DNA from: CAVTRI01 sp963737075
GTDB lineage: Bacteria; Actinomycetota; Acidimicrobiia; Acidimicrobiales; Palsa-688
Direction: 5' to 3'
Assembly (NCBI GenBank): GCA_963737075.1
Contig: CAVTRI010000002.1
Coordinates: 1,674,001-1,738,000, forward strand
Length of the DNA: 64,000 nt
In this document: in pieces, positions 44,742-53,544 of the stretch
Numbering within the stretch: position 1 is the stretch's first letter
How the letters are laid out: every line of letters starts with the position of its first letter
Translations under genes and position numbers: made by a program
The notes under the pieces: model-generated
Databases searched by the model: none
Seen by the model: only the letters and a program-made list of their open reading frames with translations
Told to the model about the DNA's origin: nothing

Positions 44742-46013
44742 TCAGAAGACGCCGATGCCGGCGGCCTCGTTGCGCTTGCGCCACTCCTCCTTTGGCATCC
44801 GCGTGGTGTCGACGTCCTTGGCCAGCGCCCGCAACGCCCCGACCGTCGCCTGCTCCTTCGACGTGTGCTTGAACGGATCCCAGTCGAAGAACCGGGTGGC
44901 GTTCTCCCACGTGATCTTGTGGATTTCCTCGGCTTTGGCGCCGGCTTCCTGCAGCTCGTTCCAGCTGAACTCCGGTGACTCGGGCCACGTCGTGTCGGTG
45001 TGGGGGTAGTCGCACTCCCAGGCGATGATGTCGATCCCGATCCGGTCGCGCAGCAGGAGTCCGGAAGGATCGGTGATGTAGCAGGCCAGGATGTGGTCGC
45101 GGAACACTTCTGACGGCAGCTTGCCGCCGAAGTCCTCATCGTGGTGCAGCCACGCCTGGTTGGTGTAGTGGCGGTCGACGCGGTCGAAGTAGAACGGGAT
45201 CCAGCCGATCCCTCCCTCGGACAGGGCGACCTTGAGCCCCGGGAACCGGCGCAGCGTCGGCCCGAACAGCAGGTCCTGGGCGGTAATGGCGCTGATCTGG
45301 CAGGCGAGCACGATGAGGTGGTCGATGGGGGCCTCGGGTGCCTTCTGGATGACATCGAATCCGGCGCCGATGTGCAAGGAGAGCACCATGTTCTCGTCGA
45401 CGAGCGCCTTGAGCATCGGGTCCCAGTATCCCGATAGGAAGCTGGGGAAACCCTGGACGTGCGGTGTCTCGAGGAAGCTGATCGACCGACAGCCCTTCTT
45501 GCCCAGGCGGTGCACCTCCTGGACAGCGAGGTCAACATCCCACATGGGCACGATGCCGAGCGGGATGAAACGCCCCGGATACGCGGCACACCACTCGTCG
45601 ATCACCCAGTCGTTGTACGCCTGGAGCATGACGAGCGCAATCTCCTTGTCCCGCGACTCATGGAACGTGCGGGCGTTGAAGCCGGCCATCGTCGGGAAGC
45701 ACATGGAGGCCAGCACCCCGTTGGCGTTCATGTCCTTGACCCGCTCGTGGACGTCGAAGCAGCCCGGCCGCAGCTCGGAGTAGGAGCCGGGGTTGAACCC
45801 CCACTGCTCGCGTGGCCAGCCCACCGTGGCGGCCATGCCGAACGGCGTCGCGGTTCGCTGGCCCTGGAACACCCACTCGTCGACGCCCTTGTCGTTGCGG
45901 ACGACTTTGGGGGCTTCGTCAAGCCACTTGGCCGGGACATGGTGCTTGTACATGTCGGGTGGCTCGATCATGTGGTCGTCGATGCTGACCAGGATCATGT
46001 CGTCCATGCGCAT
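44742..46013 (-). CDS. Amidohydrolase-2 family protein
   Basis: 423 residues. Metal motif SIDDHMIEPPD supplies Asp12 and His14. SLHIGAGFD, ALSEGGIGWIPFYFDR and ECDYPHTDTTWPESP, with the catalytic Asp, follow. The fold and motifs match the family member at 28934. Such proteins often sit in actinobacterial catabolic clusters next to P450s and CoA-ligases. The precise reaction is unknown. The gene lies 17 bases downstream of the P450 at 46031 and converges with the CoA-transferase. AAAGGAGCGCCCCC precedes the start. Confidence 0.9.
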   Translation of the reverse strand: MRMDDMILVSIDDHMIEPPDMYKHHVPAKWLDEAPKVVRNDKGVDEWVFQGQRTATPFGMAATVGWPREQWGFNPGSYSELRPGCFDVHERVKDMNANGVLASMCFPTMAGFNARTFHESRDKEIALVMLQAYNDWVIDEWCAAYPGRFIPLGIVPMWDVDLAVQEVHRLGKKGCRSISFLETPHVQGFPSFLSGYWDPMLKALVDENMVLSLHIGAGFDVIQKAPEAPIDHLIVLACQISAITAQDLLFGPTLRRFPGLKVALSEGGIGWIPFYFDRVDRHYTNQAWLHHDEDFGGKLPSEVFRDHILACYITDPSGLLLRDRIGIDIIAWECDYPHTDTTWPESPEFSWNELQEAGAKAEEIHKITWENATRFFDWDPFKHTSKEQATVGALRALAKDVDTTRMPKEEWRKRNEAAGIGVF

Positions 46014-46030
46014 GGGGGCGCTCCTTTCGC

Positions 46031-47227
46031 TTATGCGGTGAAGACAGGTAGGGATTCCCAGCCGCGGACCGTGGAGGTGCGGGCCTGGATGGCGTGGTCC
46101 CAGTCGACCTCCCAGGCGGGGAAGCGCTTGAGAACCTCGTCGAGGGCGACGCGGCCTTCGAGACGGGCCAGGGCGGCGCCCAGGCAGAAGTGGATGCCGT
46201 AGCCGAAGCTCAGGTGATGGCCGAGCTTGCGATGGATGTTGAAAACATCCCCGTCGGTGAACTGCCGCTCGTCGCGATTGGCGGATCCGTTGAGCAGGAC
46301 CATGACGCTTCCCTCCGGGACCGTCTGACCATACAGCTCGACGTCTCGGGTGACGTACCGGGACTGCACAGGCGAGGGAGCCTCGTAGCGGAGCAGCTCC
46401 TCGATCGCCTGGGGGACGAGCGACGGATCCTCGGCGATCTGTCTCCGCTGGTCGGGGTGCTCGGCGAGCACCTTGCCGGTCCAGCCAATCAGCCTGGTGG
46501 TCGTCTCGTTCCCAGCGGCGGCGAGCATGTTGGTGTACGTCAGCACTTCGGTCCGGGTGAGGCGGCGGGTGGTGCCCGTCTCGTCCTCGAACTCGATGGT
46601 CAGCAGCTGGGTCATGAGGTCGTCGGAGGGGTGCTCGGCCCGCCAGTCGATGTAGTGGCCGAACATCTCCAACTGCGCCATGACGTCCCGCATCGGATCG
46701 GGCTGACCTTCCTTGAGGCGGAGGCTGTCGTCGATGCGCTCCCGGATCGCCTCCTGGTCCTCCTCGGGGATGCCGAGCAGGTAGCCGATCGCCCGCATGG
46801 GCACGTAGGCACCCAGGTCGCGCACGAAGTCAAAGCGGCCTGTCCCCACGAGCGGATCGAGGGTGCGCGCGCAGTACTCGCGGACCCGGGGTTCGATGGC
46901 GTTCATCTTCTTGGGCGTGAACACCCGGGACATCAGGCCACGGTGGACGTCGTGGATGGGCGGGTCCTCGAAGAGGACGTTGCCGGGAGGGAACTCGATG
47001 TTGGCCCGGATGAGCTCGAGGACAGTGCCCCGGCCGCAGATGAACGTCTCGGTATCGAGCAGGCAGCGCTCCACGTCCTCGAAACGGCTCACCGCGTAGA
47101 AGTCGTACTTCTCGTTGTAGTAGAGCGGCGCTTCGTCCCGCATCCGCTTCCAGATCGGGTACGGGTCGGTATCGATCTCGAAGTCGTACGGGTCGTAGTA
47201 GATGTCGTTGCCGCTGGCTACGGTCAC
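46031..47227 (-). CDS. Cytochrome P450
   Basis: A complete 398-residue bacterial P450. The I-helix reads MLAAAGNETTTRL (acid-alcohol-like pair E-T), the K-helix EELLRYEAP gives ExxR, and the heme loop is FGYGIHFCLGAALAR. Residues before DPYPIWKRMRDEAPLYY are a normal soluble N-terminus. It needs a ferredoxin and reductase, which are not in the window. It probably hydroxylates a hydrocarbon or ring carbon of the pathway substrate. It lies 18 bases after the aldehyde dehydrogenase stop, so the ALDH-P450-amidohydrolase genes are one operon. It contrasts with the deleted P450 at 22784. Confidence 0.95.
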   Translation of the reverse strand: MTVASGNDIYYDPYDFEIDTDPYPIWKRMRDEAPLYYNEKYDFYAVSRFEDVERCLLDTETFICGRGTVLELIRANIEFPPGNVLFEDPPIHDVHRGLMSRVFTPKKMNAIEPRVREYCARTLDPLVGTGRFDFVRDLGAYVPMRAIGYLLGIPEEDQEAIRERIDDSLRLKEGQPDPMRDVMAQLEMFGHYIDWRAEHPSDDLMTQLLTIEFEDETGTTRRLTRTEVLTYTNMLAAAGNETTTRLIGWTGKVLAEHPDQRRQIAEDPSLVPQAIEELLRYEAPSPVQSRYVTRDVELYGQTVPEGSVMVLLNGSANRDERQFTDGDVFNIHRKLGHHLSFGYGIHFCLGAALARLEGRVALDEVLKRFPAWEVDWDHAIQARTSTVRGWESLPVFTA

Positions 47228-47245
47228 GTCGCTGGCTCCTCGCGA

Positions 47246-48715
47246 TCAGGCCTGCGGCCAGGCGAGGGACTTGAGCTCGAGGTACTGCGCAAACCCTGCC
47301 AATCCGTTTTGCCGGCCTATGCCGCTGTACTTGTAGCCGCCGAAGGGCACGTCGGCGCCGTATGCCGCCCCTCCGTTCACGCCCATGACGCCGGCCCGGA
47401 TGCGGCGGGCCACGGCGAGTGACCGCTCCAACGAACCGGAGATGACGCCACCGGCCAGCCCGTAGCTGCTGTCGTTGGCGATGCGGATGGCATCCTCTTC
47501 GTCGTCGAAGGGGATGACGACCAGCACCGGACCGAAGATCTCCTCCTGGGCGATGATCATCGAGTTGTCGACGTCGGTGAACAGCGTCGGCCGGACGAAC
47601 CACCCCTTGTCCAGGCCCTCCGGTGGCTCAATGCCGCCGACGGCCAGCGTGGCCCCCTCGTCGATGCCCTTCTGGATGTACCCGAGGACGCGCTGGCGCT
47701 GCTTGGCCGAGACGACAGGGCCGGTGAAGGTGGCCGGGTCCTGCGGGTCGCCCGGCTTGACCCCCTCGTACATGGCTTTCAGGAGGGCCACCCCCTCGTC
47801 ATAGCGAGAGCGCGGGAGCAGCATTCTCGTCGGGATGGCGCAGCCCTGGCCGGCGTGCATGCAGGGGGCGATGCCGATCAGCGTGGCCGACGGCAGGTCG
47901 GCGTCCTCCAGCACGACGGTGGCGGACTTGCCACCCAGCTCGAGGAACAGACGCTTCAGGGTGGGCGCGCCCTTCTCCATGATCCGCTTGCCGACGGCGG
48001 TCGAACCGGTGAAGGAGATGAGGTCGACCTTGGGCGACAGCGTCAGCTCCTCGCCCACGAGGTGGTCTGAGGCGGTCACGACGTTGACCGCGCCAGCCGG
48101 GATGTCGGTCCGCTCCGCGACGAGGCGGCCGATGCGGGTGGCGTTGAAGGGGGTGTCGGGTGCCGGCTTGAGCACGACGGTGTTGCCTGTGGCCAGCGCC
48201 TGGCCCAGCTTGTTGAGGGTGACCTCGACCGGGAAGTTCCACGGCACGATCGCCCCCACCACCCCCACTGGCTCGCGCACCACGCGACGGGCGTTGAGCT
48301 GACCCGTGAGGCCAACGGCGTCGCCGAGGTCGGTCTCCCACTCGAACTCGTCGATCAGCTTGGCGGGATAGCGCAGGGCGCCCTCCAGCGGCGCGTCGAG
48401 CTGCGGGCCGTTGGTCGTGCTGCGCGGGCAGCCCGCCTCGAGGATCAGCTCCTCCCGAAGCTCTTCGCGCTCGGCCTCCAGCGCCTCCTGGAGCTGCTCG
48501 AGGCAGCGTTTGCGGAACGCGCGGTTGGTTGACCAGTCCGTCTCGTCGAAGGCCTGGCGGGCGGCGTCGATCGCCCGTCGCATCTCTGCCGCCGACCCGT
48601 CGGCAACGTGGCCCAGCACCTCCTCGGTCGCCGGGTTGACGTTGGCGAACGTCTTGCCCGAATCGGCGTGGATGAGCTTGCCATCCACCAGCATCCTCGA
48701 CTCGAAGTTGACCAC
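47246..48715 (-). CDS. Aldehyde dehydrogenase
   Basis: 489 residues. VGAIVPWNFPVEVTLNKLGQALATGN, FTGSTAVGKRI, the general base in LELGGKSA and the nucleophile Cys in HAGQGCAIPTR are all present, followed by QEEIFGPVLVVIPF. It oxidises an aldehyde to an acid with NAD(P). GTG 48715 is chosen because GGGGGAC precedes it and homology begins at NFESRMLVDG; the frame is open further upstream but non-coding. It heads the operon with P450 46031 and amidohydrolase 44742 and has a palindromic operator at 48761. Confidence 0.92.
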   Translation of the reverse strand: MVNFESRMLVDGKLIHADSGKTFANVNPATEEVLGHVADGSAAEMRRAIDAARQAFDETDWSTNRAFRKRCLEQLQEALEAEREELREELILEAGCPRSTTNGPQLDAPLEGALRYPAKLIDEFEWETDLGDAVGLTGQLNARRVVREPVGVVGAIVPWNFPVEVTLNKLGQALATGNTVVLKPAPDTPFNATRIGRLVAERTDIPAGAVNVVTASDHLVGEELTLSPKVDLISFTGSTAVGKRIMEKGAPTLKRLFLELGGKSATVVLEDADLPSATLIGIAPCMHAGQGCAIPTRMLLPRSRYDEGVALLKAMYEGVKPGDPQDPATFTGPVVSAKQRQRVLGYIQKGIDEGATLAVGGIEPPEGLDKGWFVRPTLFTDVDNSMIIAQEEIFGPVLVVIPFDDEEDAIRIANDSSYGLAGGVISGSLERSLAVARRIRAGVMGVNGGAAYGADVPFGGYKYSGIGRQNGLAGFAQYLELKSLAWPQA

Positions 48716-49011
48716 GGGTCCCCCTTTGTGGCGAGAGGCGGCGACGGGATAGGAAAGTCCTGACTTCGACGTCAATAATAGCGCGTCCGGGTGCCCTCGG
48801 CCAGAGCGCCCGCTGGCGGGGACGGCTCGCTTGTGGCCGCGCTCAGCGCCGAACGTGCACGCCAGCGCGCGGCGTTCCCGCAATTGGGCGGCAGGGTGCG
48901 CGCTCCACGTGGAGTTATCGTCTCCTTCGCGGGTACGGTGCGCGCTACAGCGCCCATGTGGCGCCCCGAGCTCAAACGGTCGTCGCAACACCGACACTGG
49001 AGGTGTTGTTG
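48716..49011. other. Intergenic region between aldehyde dehydrogenase and IS30
   Basis: The first 65 bases hold the ALDH leader and operator. From 48781 to about 48975 I see nothing coding; it contains GCGCGCTCCACGTGGAG and repeated GTGCGCGCT words. The final part is the left end of the IS30 element. Confidence 0.5.
48761..48774. promoter_or_regulatory. Palindromic operator upstream of aldehyde dehydrogenase operon
   Basis: TGACTTCGACGTCA, palindromic as TGACnTCGAnGTCA, lies 46 bases before GTG 48715 and overlaps a minus-strand TTGACG. It matches 13 of 14 bases of the site at 38924, so the two operons are probably controlled together. Confidence 0.6.
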
Positions 49012-50236
49012 ATGGCGTCGTTGTGGGTGAAGGAACGGTTGGCGGTGCAGGAGCGGTATTGGGAGTTGTTGCGGCGGGGGTGGCGGAGTGTGGATGCGTG
49101 CCGGGAAGTGGGGGTGCATGCGGGGACGGGGCGACGGTGGCGTGCCCAGGCGGGGGGTGCGCCGCGGTTCGAGCCCGTGGGCAAGGGGCGGTACTTGTCG
49201 CTGGAGGAGCGGCTGGAGATCGCGGACATGGTCGTGGCGGGCGAGTCGGTAACGGCGATGGCGGCCCGGCTGGGCCGGCCTAAGTCGACGATCTGGAGGG
49301 AGTTGGCCCGCAATCGGGGGCCGGGGGGCCGGTATGGGCCGTATCGGGCCCAGCGGTTGGCCGAGGTGCGGGCCCGGCGGCCCAAGCCGACCAAGCTGGG
49401 TTCCTGCCCGCAGCTGCGGGCGATGGTCGAGGACAAGCTGGTTCGGCGGTGGAGCCCCGAGCAGATCAGTGGTTGGCTGGCCCACAGTTTCCCGTCCCGC
49501 CCGGAGCTGCAGGTGTCACACGAGACGATCTACCAGGCGCTGTTCGTTCAGGGCCGGGGGGAGCTGCGCAAGGAATTGCACCGCTGTTTGCGGACCGGGC
49601 GGGCCCTGCGCCGGCCCCGGGGGCGCCGGGCGCCAGGGCAGGGCGCCAAGCTGTCGGGAATGGTGATGATCTCCGAGCGGCCGGCGGAAGCCGCGGATCG
49701 GGCCGTTCCTGGCCACTGGGAGGGAGATTCTGATCGTGGGCCCCTTCGGCCGTTCCGCCATCGCCACCTTGGTGGAGCGCGCCAGCCGGTTCGTGATGCT
49801 GGCTCGCCTGCCGGGCGACCACAGCGCCGAGACGGTCCGAGACGCCCTGGTGGCGGCCATGGCCGGCCTGCCCGAGCAGCTGCGCCGATCCCTGGCCTGG
49901 GACCAGGGCACCGAGATGGCCCTGCACCGCCAGATCGCCATGGCCACCGGCATGCCGGTGTACTTCTGCGACCCCCACAGCCCCTGGCAGCGAGGCAGCA
50001 ACGAGAACACCAACGGGCTGTTGCGCCAGTATTTCCCCAAAGGCACCGACCTGTCGGTGCACAGCGCCGCCGACCTAGACGCGGTGGCAGCCGAGCTCAA
50101 CGCCCGACCCCGCAAGACCCTGGGCTGGGCCACCCCCGCCCAAGCCCTCCAAGGCCTGCTCGACCGCGCCGCCTGAACCCCCCGGTCCCCGGCGATCCGC
50201 CAGGGCAGTCATTCCTGAAAGGAGCGGGGTTGTCAA
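48980..50236 (+). mobile_element. IS30-family insertion sequence
   Basis: The transposase fills most of the element. The left end near 48981 (CGCAACACCG) and the right end near 50235 (CGGGGTTGTC, read as complement GACAACCCCG) look like weak terminal inverted repeats; about 8 of 14 positions agree. Boundaries are approximate and no target duplication was recognised. Confidence 0.6.
49012..50176 (+). CDS. IS30-family transposase (frameshifted)
   Basis: 387 residues after joining two frames. The N-terminal half carries two helix-turn-helix regions (RSVDACREVGVHAGTGRRW and LSLEERLEIADMVVAGESVT). The catalytic core follows. The sequence at 49726-49730 reads GGAGATTCTGATC; GGAGATCTGATC would give the IS30 motif HWEGDLIVGPFGRSA with the first catalytic Asp. 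AWDQGTEMA and NENTNGLLRQYFPKGTD give the second Asp and the Glu. I infer one extra T. GGAGGT lies shortly before ATG 49012. As written the element cannot transpose; with one base removed it should. Confidence 0.88.
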
Positions 50237-50761
50237 TGGCAGCGCCGACGGCAGTCGGCTCCGTTGGGGTTTCGTGTGCCGCACCGAGATCGTGTGGGGG
50301 GGCGGTGAACCGGGCTCGCGGGCGTGGTTGTCCTGCGAGCTGGGCGGATGGTGAATGGTGGCGCTTTGGGCGGGGTGGCTCCTTGCCTGCTTGGTCGCCG
50401 GGTCGTTGCCGGGGGTGGGGTGGGGTCAAGGTGGAGCGCCCGCAGCGAAGCGAGGACGAACGACCTTGAGGCCATCCCACCCCCGGCACACAATGGTGGC
50501 GGCGCAGGCAAGGAGGGTGGTGGGGCTTCAGGTCGTGGGCGGGGTCCTTTCCGGTGGGGGCCAGGTGGACGAAGGCCTTCTCCAGGTCCCGAGTTGCCGT
50601 CGGGGTGGGCAGCCCGTGTGGTGGGTGCCGGTCATTCCTTCGCCGCGGCAGGGCGGCATGGAGTGGTTCGGCTGCAGCCGGCCGGGTTCAATCAAGGCCA
50701 CGACCGCGGTGGGGGTCAGACCGCCCTACGAGCTCGCGGGTCCGGCTGCGTCCGAGCTGGG
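50237..50761. other. Non-coding stretch between IS30 and IS110 with nested inverted repeats
   Basis: No gene is supported. Arms GCCGGGGGTGGG... at 50408-50432 pair with 50463-50487 (about 21 of 25 bases). Outside them, CTCCTTGCCTGC near 50386 pairs with its complement near 50505. Together they could form one 130-base cruciform with a loop containing GCAGCGAAGCGAGGACG. The last part before 50762 should hold the distal end of the IS110 element. Confidence 0.55.
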
Positions 50762-51784
50762 TCACGACTCGTCGACGGCGTGCAGGCAGCGGATGTCGCC
50801 GTCTCTGAGCCCGTAGTAGACGAGGGTCAGGATCTTGCGGGCGACGGCCACTTTGGCGATGGGCCGGCAGTTGCGGCGGTCGGCGATGCGACGGAATGTG
50901 TCTTTGACGAAGGTCCCGGTGGGGGCTTTCTGGGCGGCTTCGACCGCAGCCCAGCGGACCAGTTTGGAGCCCTGCTTGGAGATGTGGCCCCGGCGCACGG
51001 TGGTGTCGGACTCGTGGTGGCGGGGGGTGAGCCCGGCCCAGCAGCACAGCTTGGCCGGGGTGGCGAAGCGGTCCACGTCGCCGATCTCGGCCACGAACAC
51101 CGCGGCCAACACCGGACCGACTCCGGGGATGGCCTGGACGGCGTGGTAGCCGGTGTTGTCGCGGAGGCGGCCGGCGATGAGCCGCTCGAAGAGGGCGATC
51201 TCCTTGTCGTAGTCGGCGATCAGCCGGCGCAGGGACGCCACCCGCCGGGCGAACGGCTCCGACATCGGGGTGTGGTCGAGCATGACCGAGCCGGCCACCC
51301 CGAACAGGTCGCTGACCGGCACCGGCCGCCCTTCTTTGCCCAATACGGCGTGGATTTGGGCTTTCAGCCCGGAGCGCAGCCGGACCAGTTTGTCTCGGTG
51401 GCGGACCAGCTCCCGAAGCTCGCGCACCTCGGGTGGGGCCGCCCACGCCTCCGGCAGTCGTCCCATGCGCAACAGGTCGGCCAGGTCGGCCGCGTCCCGC
51501 TCGTCGTTTTTCACCCGCCGATAGGTGAACCCTTTGACCCCCAGCGGGTGGGCCAGATGCAGTCGGGCGTCGCACTCGTTGATCACGTCCGCCGCCCAGT
51601 ACCACGAATAGGTCGCTTCCATCACGACCTCCGCCTCGGGCCCGGCCTTGGCGATCTCGCCGGCCAGGATCAAAGGGTCGTTGGCGATCCGGGCCGTCGA
51701 CAGCCGGTTGCCCTCCCCGTCCATGCGCACGATCAGCGACCGGCGCCGATGAAGATCAACACCGACATACTGTTTGTCAGACAC
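50762..51784 (-). CDS. IS110-family transposase (DEDD recombinase)
   Basis: 340 residues, intact. The N-terminal RuvC-like DEDD domain has YVGVDLHRRRS (first Asp), VVMEATYSWYW (Glu) and KNDERDAADLADLLR (the Asp pair). The C-terminal transposase domain has IPGVGPVLAAVFVAEIGD and LCCWAGLTPRHHESDTTVRRGHISKQGS with the nucleophilic Ser region. IS110 recombinases are guided by a bridge RNA from the element's non-coding end, which for the IS110 group lies 5' of the gene. That region here (51785 onward) is rich in hairpins. No terminal inverted repeats are expected. Confidence 0.93.
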   Translation of the reverse strand: MSDKQYVGVDLHRRRSLIVRMDGEGNRLSTARIANDPLILAGEIAKAGPEAEVVMEATYSWYWAADVINECDARLHLAHPLGVKGFTYRRVKNDERDAADLADLLRMGRLPEAWAAPPEVRELRELVRHRDKLVRLRSGLKAQIHAVLGKEGRPVPVSDLFGVAGSVMLDHTPMSEPFARRVASLRRLIADYDKEIALFERLIAGRLRDNTGYHAVQAIPGVGPVLAAVFVAEIGDVDRFATPAKLCCWAGLTPRHHESDTTVRRGHISKQGSKLVRWAAVEAAQKAPTGTFVKDTFRRIADRRNCRPIAKVAVARKILTLVYYGLRDGDIRCLHAVDES

Positions 51785-51890
51785 AGGGGCCTCCTCTTCT
51801 TGCGAAGGTTGGTAGGTGTGGAAGCCCCGAGGTTCCCAAAAGACCTCGGTCAGCCACCAAGGAGCGGAGGCCCCGCTCCTTTCATCACAT
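51785..51890 (-). ncRNA. Candidate bridge RNA region of the IS110 element
   Basis: Immediately 5' of the IS110 gene, the minus strand holds three consecutive stem-loops. A 9-bp stem pairs AAGGAGCGG (51859-51867) with 51873-51881. A 7-bp stem pairs 51827-51833 (CCGAGGT) with 51843-51849. A wider stem closes GGGGC (51786-51790) with GCCCC (51824-51828), enclosing a large loop; it competes for two bases with the second stem. Consecutive stems with internal loops upstream of the recombinase match the layout of known IS110-group bridge RNAs. The call rests on position and structure only. Confidence 0.4.
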
Positions 51891-52000
51891 CAAGGCCGCA
51901 GGAGCGACCACGACGCCCCGCGTTAGCACCACCCCCGCCAGGTGCGACTGAGCGCCTTGACGGCCCGGGGCCAGCTCTGCACCCGCCGACAATGGACACG

Positions 52001-52074
52001 CCAGGGGAGGTGCCCCCCGAAAGCGCAAACCAGCCCGACCGTTCGTCCTCCCTTTCAAACGGCACCTCCCCTGG
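52001..52074. repeat. Perfect 14-bp inverted repeat with 46-base loop
   Basis: CCAGGGGAGGTGCC (52001-52014) is exactly complementary to 52061-52074. It lies between IS110 and IS256 with no gene nearby. It could be the ends of a tiny non-autonomous element or a large terminator-like stem; it has no flanking duplication that I can see. Confidence 0.6.
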
Positions 52075-52149
52075 CTGAAAACCCTTCGACTACCCTCACA
52101 CCCTCAACCCTGTTGCGACGGCCTCCTGAATCCGCCCGCAGTAGCGCGC

Positions 52150-53544
52150 GGGAGTATCTCGTAAAGGGTGTTCGGGCGATGTCGTTAGCAGGTCTCCGCG
52201 GCCGGGAACCGGTCGGCGAAAGTGACGGCGAAGGCGTTGAGCGCCGGCTTCCAGCGCATGGCCCATCGTGCCCGGCCCGCGCCGGTGGGGTCAAGAGATC
52301 GGGTGACCAGGTAGAGGCACTTCAGGGCGGCTTGCTCGGTCGGGAAGTGCCCCCGGGCTCTGATGGCCCGCCGGTATCGGGCGTTGAGGCTCTCGATGGC
52401 GTTGGTGCTGCAGAGCACCCGGCGGATTTCGACGTCGTAGTCCAAGAACGGGATGAACTCCTCCCAGGCGTTGTTCCACAGGCGGATCATGGCTGGGTAG
52501 CGGTTACCCCATTTGCCGGCCAGATCGTCGAAGCTGGCCCGGGCGGCTTGAGCGTTGACGGCGGTGTAGATGGGCTTGAGGTCCCGTTTGAGCTCATCCC
52601 AGTACTTGCGCGAGGCCAGCCGGAAACTGCCCCGGATCAAGTGGATGATGCACGTTTGGACCGTGGCCAGAGGCCATACGTTCCCGATGACCTCCGACAG
52701 GCCCTTGAGGCCATCGCAGACCACGAAAAACACGTCTTTGATCCCGCGGTTGCGGAGGTCAGTGAGCACGGCCATCCAAAACTTCGCCCCCTCACCGCCG
52801 GTGCCCGCCCACAGACCGAGGATGTCCCGCTCACCCTCCAAGGTGACGCCGATCGCGGCGTAGATGGGCCGATTGGCGACCTGGCCATCCCGGATCTTGA
52901 CCACCACGGCGTCAATGAACACCGCGGCGTACACCTCGTCGAGGGGGCGGGCCTGCCAGGTCTGCATCTCCTCGACAACTCGGTCCGTGATCCTCGAGAT
53001 CGTCTCTTTGGAAACTGATGCCCCGTAGATGTCGGCGAAGTGCGCACTGATCTCCCCCGTGGTGAGCCCCTTCGCATACAGGGACAGGACAATCTCGTCC
53101 ACCCCGCCCAGACGGCGCTGGCGCTTCTTCACGATCTGGGGCTCAAAGCTGCCCGCCCGGTCCCGGGGGACATCGATCGCCACCCCTCCCGTCGTGTCGG
53201 TGATCACCGTCTTGGACCGGATGCCGTTACGGGTGTTGTCCGACCCCTCCGGGGGCGCCTCCCCCTTCGCATAGCCGAGGTGCTCGGTCATCTCCTCGCC
53301 CAGCGCGGTCTCGACCACCGACTTGGTCAACTGCTTCAACAACCCGCTCGGGCCCGTCAAAGACAGGCCGCGCTCCCGGGCCTGGCGCACCAGCTCCGCG
53401 GCCGCCTCCTGCTCCGGGGAACGCTCCGGCGGCGGCTTACGCTTGGTCACATCATCCAGTGTCGCAGTCATCGGATACTCCTTCCTCGCCGAGCCTTCTC
53501 AGCTCAGCGTTTCAGGCCCGAAACACCGTTCCGTGGATACTCCC
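52150..53544 (-). mobile_element. IS256-family insertion sequence, complete, with 8-bp target duplication
   Basis: Terminal inverted repeats begin GGGAGTATC at both ends (52150 rightward; 53544 leftward as complement) and remain similar for about 28 bases up to GGTGTT(T)CGGGC. The flanks are TAGCGCGC at 52142-52149 and again at 53545-53552, a perfect 8-bp target duplication typical of IS256. The element is 1395 bp and holds one transposase. The intact duplication implies a fairly recent insertion, into DNA just 3' of the serine recombinase. Confidence 0.93.
52185..53471 (-). CDS. IS256-family (mutator-type) transposase
   Basis: 428 residues, intact. DDE residues are in VYAAVFIDAVVVKIRDG (first Asp), FFVVCDGLKGLSEVI (second Asp) and STNAIESLNARYRRA (Glu). 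QTCIIHLIRGSF is the family C/D-H signature. The N-terminal part (SPEQEAAAELVRQARERGLS onward) binds the inverted repeats. The gene fills the element between its terminal repeats. It catalyses copy-and-paste or cut-and-paste movement, leaving 8-9-bp duplications. Confidence 0.95.
   Translation of the reverse strand: MTATLDDVTKRKPPPERSPEQEAAAELVRQARERGLSLTGPSGLLKQLTKSVVETALGEEMTEHLGYAKGEAPPEGSDNTRNGIRSKTVITDTTGGVAIDVPRDRAGSFEPQIVKKRQRRLGGVDEIVLSLYAKGLTTGEISAHFADIYGASVSKETISRITDRVVEEMQTWQARPLDEVYAAVFIDAVVVKIRDGQVANRPIYAAIGVTLEGERDILGLWAGTGGEGAKFWMAVLTDLRNRGIKDVFFVVCDGLKGLSEVIGNVWPLATVQTCIIHLIRGSFRLASRKYWDELKRDLKPIYTAVNAQAARASFDDLAGKWGNRYPAMIRLWNNAWEEFIPFLDYDVEIRRVLCSTNAIESLNARYRRAIRARGHFPTEQAALKCLYLVTRSLDPTGAGRARWAMRWKPALNAFAVTFADRFPAAETC

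Noticed and set aside
50324..52078. A 584-codon plus-strand open frame across the IS110 element
   Set aside because: It is antisense to an intact transposase and rich in Gly/Arg/Val with no motif.
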